Below, piece after piece: positions 34,710 to 36,553 of a stretch of 36,553 nt of DNA (within the stretch, counting starts at the first letter, position 1; every line of letters begins with the position of its first letter). The notes beneath the pieces are model-generated. The model was given only the letters and a program-made list of their open reading frames with translations. It was not told where the DNA came from and searched no databases. The stretch comes from Candidatus Helarchaeota archaeon (GTDB taxonomy: Archaea; Asgardarchaeota; Lokiarchaeia; Helarchaeales; HEL-GB-A): NCBI GenBank assembly GCA_013375455.1, contig JABXJT010000050.1, positions 1 through 36,553 on the forward strand, written 5' to 3'. A program made the position numbers and the translations under genes.

Positions 34710-34979
34710 CTATTCTATAATCTTGATGAGATAGTCTTCTGGTGAAACATTAAAATTCATTCTAATATCATTAAACGCCAGCTTCATATTTTCGTGTAAA
34801 AGATAGATCTTTTCAGTATCTAAGACCACTCCTTTAACTCCGCCCTTTCTATCAGTATAACTTTTCTGATGCTGACGCTTAACCAGAACATTTAACTTTT
34901 CAAGAAAATCGATAGGAAGACCGTCCTTTAATCCGAGCTCTCGTAAGATTTCTACCCTTAGAAAGATTAGATGATGAAA
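34710..34979 (-). pseudogene. Gene remnant without start codon
   Basis: A 90-codon open stretch between TGA (34980-34982) and TAG (34710-34712) reads like protein: ILRELGLKDGLPIDFLEKLN, QHQKSYTDRKGGVKGVVLD and EKIYLLHENMKLAFNDI. No ATG, GTG or TTG lies near the upstream end; the first possible starts are far inside. The family is unknown to me. I infer a 5'-truncated gene. The bases from 34983 to 35113 show nothing else. Confidence 0.4.
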
Positions 34980-35113
34980 TCATGATTTAAATCGAATTTA
35001 AATCTTTAAAAGGAATCTATTTTATGTTATTTTTGATAATACTTAGGGGTTGGAGAGTGGCATTTAGAGAACTTAATACATATAAAATATATCATTTTTA
35101 GAAATTGATCAAT

Positions 35114-35150
35114 AACCAAATTATATTGGTTTAACACCAATTTTAAATAC
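35114..35150. promoter_or_regulatory. Palindromic operator and TATA box before the AbrB-like gene
   Basis: The element reads CCAAATTATATTGGTTTAA then CACCAATTTTAAATA. Inverted arms TTGGT/ACCAA flank a short centre, and TTTTAAATA gives an archaeal TATA box about 30 bases before ATG 35179. A near copy lies at 35539-35576 before the TauE gene, so both genes may share one regulator, perhaps the AbrB-like protein itself. Confidence 0.6.
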
Positions 35151-35178
35151 GATTTAAGTTTTGAATTATTGATTATAA

Positions 35179-35358
35179 ATGAATGTTAATTTAGATGATG
35201 TAAAATATATAACAGAAACCACTCTTACCATTAGAGGTACAAGAAGACGGACTACTGTTCCTAAAGTCATTGTTGATAAACTCAAACTAATGAATGGAGA
35301 TAAAATAAGGTGGATTCTTTTTAGAGATGGAAAATTAATAATCTCGAAAGTGAAATGA
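35179..35358 (+). CDS. AbrB/SpoVT-type swapped-hairpin DNA-binding protein
   Basis: The 59-residue protein matches AbrB-fold transition regulators: RGTRRRTTVPKVIVDKLKLMNGDKIRW, then GKLIISKVK. Such proteins dimerise through swapped hairpins and bind AT-rich promoter DNA with the Arg-rich strand. The length is that of a single domain with a short N-terminal arm. ATG 35179. Its promoter carries a palindrome that recurs before the TauE/SafE gene 450 bases downstream, so it may regulate itself and that gene. AbrB proteins are also antitoxins, but no toxin gene follows. Confidence 0.8.
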   Translation: MNVNLDDVKYITETTLTIRGTRRRTTVPKVIVDKLKLMNGDKIRWILFRDGKLIISKVK

Positions 35359-35538
35359 GAATATTTTTTTTACAAATCGACTAGATTTTGTCCAAAATAC
35401 TTAGTTTTTATAAATGAATGATTCACATTTTAATTATTATGTAATTTTTTAGAATTTTTTATTTATTTACTTTTTAATCATTTATTCTAAATCATTTTTT
35501 TTATGACACATAACGTGGTCACATAGAATTATTTTGAC

Positions 35539-35576
35539 GCCAAACTATATTGGTTTGAAACCAAATTTAAATATGG
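35539..35576. promoter_or_regulatory. Second copy of the shared palindrome before the TauE gene
   Basis: The element reads CCAAACTATATTGGTTTGAAA then CCAAATTTAAATATGG; TTGGTTTGAAACCAA is an almost perfect palindrome and TTTAAATA gives a TATA box about 55 bases before the TTG start at 35626. It aligns base for base with the element at 35114-35150, including the spacing of arms and TATA box. The rest of 35359-35625 holds no gene. Confidence 0.6.
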
Positions 35577-35625
35577 ATTCTTAATCGTTTTCACATCAAA
35601 ATAAAAAATTTGGAAGTTACCCTTT

Positions 35626-36387
35626 TTGATAGAAATCATAATATTTATTTTGATAGGATTTGGAGCCCAAATGGTGGATGGGGCTATTGGAATGGCTTAC
35701 GGCGTTATCTCGAATAGCTTTTTAATATTATATGGAGTTCCTCCCGTCAATGCGAGTGCTTATTTACATGCGTCGGAAATATTTACTACGGGAGCTTCGG
35801 GGCTTTCACACTTACGACTAAAGAACGTAGACAAATCCCTCTTAAAGAAAATGATCATTCCGGGAGTTGTAGGTGGAGCGTTGGGAGCTTACGTATTGAC
35901 GACATTAAATAGTGATATATTAAAATTAGCGGTTTCAATGTACCTTATCGGCATGGGTAGTTTCATCATTTACCGTGCAATTAAGGAAAAAATTAGTAAT
36001 GATATCAACATGGCCACTAAAACAATTGTTCCTCTCTGCGCTGTTGGTGGTTGCTTAGATGCAATTGGCGGAGGTGGTTGGGGACCTGTTGTTACGTCTA
36101 CCATGGTTGCTAAAGGTAATGATGTTAAAAAGACCATAGGAACGGTTAACTTGACGGAATTCTTTGTGACATTATCAGAAACTTTCATGTTTTTGATTCT
36201 TTTTGTAAAAATAGACATTATTTTAGTCATGAGTATGTTAATAGGTGGTGTTATAGCTGCGCCTCTGGCTGCTTATACTTGCAAAAAGTTTCCCTTGAAG
36301 CCGTTAATGGTATTTATAGGAGCATTGGTGATATTTCTTAATGTGAGAAACATATTTCGATTTCTAGAAGGGCCGTTCTTATTTTGA
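35626..36387 (+). CDS. TauE/SafE family anion exporter
   Basis: The 253-residue protein has about eight membrane spans and both copies of the family repeat motif: FGAQMVDGAIGMAYG near the start and GGCLDAIGGGGWGPV near residue 140. TauE/SafE proteins export sulfite, sulfoacetate or related anions in bacteria; the archaeal substrate is usually unknown. The TTG start at 35626 puts the first span at the right place. The promoter carries the palindrome also found before the AbrB-like gene. Export of a sulfur anion would fit a genome with sulfatases, but the two are 15 kb apart, so this is speculative. The last 166 bases show only AT-rich DNA. Confidence 0.85.
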   Translation: MIEIIIFILIGFGAQMVDGAIGMAYGVISNSFLILYGVPPVNASAYLHASEIFTTGASGLSHLRLKNVDKSLLKKMIIPGVVGGALGAYVLTTLNSDILKLAVSMYLIGMGSFIIYRAIKEKISNDINMATKTIVPLCAVGGCLDAIGGGGWGPVVTSTMVAKGNDVKKTIGTVNLTEFFVTLSETFMFLILFVKIDIILVMSMLIGGVIAAPLAAYTCKKFPLKPLMVFIGALVIFLNVRNIFRFLEGPFLF

Positions 36388-36553
36388 AAATACTCTTGTC
36401 CGTTCAGAATTAAATGAAAAAAAATATTACTATAATTATTAATTAGACACTAGGCAATTCTTTTCTTTTTTATTAAGAGGGAATTGCAAAACTAAAAATT
36501 TAACTTTTTTCGTCGAAAAATTAACCTGAATTTTCATTTTGGTCAGAAAGCAA

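Noticed and set aside
36452..36490. GCAATTC...GAATTGC inverted arms near the right edge
   Set aside because: The arms are only 7 bases in AT-rich DNA, with no matching gene context.

Overview
The window looks like a piece of an Asgard archaeal chromosome, most likely from the Lokiarchaeia. I infer this from the gene content and have not tested it by phylogeny. The DNA is mostly AT-rich, with many GTG and TTG starts and archaeal GGTG/GGAG ribosome binding sites. Eukaryote-like gene types sit beside ordinary archaeal ones: a Rag/Arf-like GTPase, a degenerate Ras-like GTPase, a small C3HC4 RING-finger protein, a longin-like/coiled-coil protein, a 777-residue coiled-coil protein and a HEAT-repeat protein. 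The archaeal genes include gatCAB, DUF433 and AbrB-type proteins, and an IS200/IS605 relic.

Layout. 1-4.2 kb: a HEAT-repeat gene running off the left edge, a RING gene, a broken copy of that RING gene, a pseudo-GTPase lying between the two, and the long coiled-coil protein. 4.3-9 kb: a secreted beta-rich protein, a radical SAM/SPASM enzyme with a PqqD-like N-terminus followed by a 69-residue Cys-containing protein, a Nudix protein, an unknown protein, and a MarR/GbsR-like regulator with a palindrome at its start. 9-13.2 kb: gatC-gatA-gatB, then a calcineurin-type phosphoesterase. 13.3-16.1 kb: a toxin-antitoxin-like island (DUF433; a small helical protein plus a TumE/DUF6516-like protein whose start codon appears to be ATC; a nucleotidyltransferase plus a small partner) and an acyl-CoA synthetase remnant. 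16.2-16.6 kb: insertion-sequence debris, including a solo IS605-type right end that keeps the last 33 TnpB codons.

16.6-31.8 kb contains a candidate sulfated-glycan locus: two paralogous sulfatases with CxPxR motifs, an anaerobic sulfatase maturase (anSME) with a SEC-C tail, a 4Fe-4S protein of the QueG/reductive-dehalogenase type between the sulfatases, a GH2 beta-mannosidase, a GH29 alpha-L-fucosidase and a MOP-type flippase. None of the hydrolases shows a clear signal peptide, so the substrate is probably processed inside the cell. Interspersed are two visibly GC-rich genes (a RadB/RecA-like protein with both Walker motifs destroyed, and a zinc-ribbon protein) and a membrane protein with a duplicated CxxC...HxxC zinc module.

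31.7-36.5 kb: a broken TIR gene, a 5'-truncated zinc-ribbon gene, the Rag-like GTPase converging on the longin/coiled-coil gene, a gene remnant, an AbrB-like regulator, and a TauE/SafE exporter. The last two genes share a palindromic promoter element.

Two themes run through the window. One is an intracellular sulfated-glycan route in which the maturase needed by the sulfatases is encoded beside them. The other is gene decay: at least eight truncated gene or IS fragments lie between intact genes, and several intact proteins are degenerate versions of active families.
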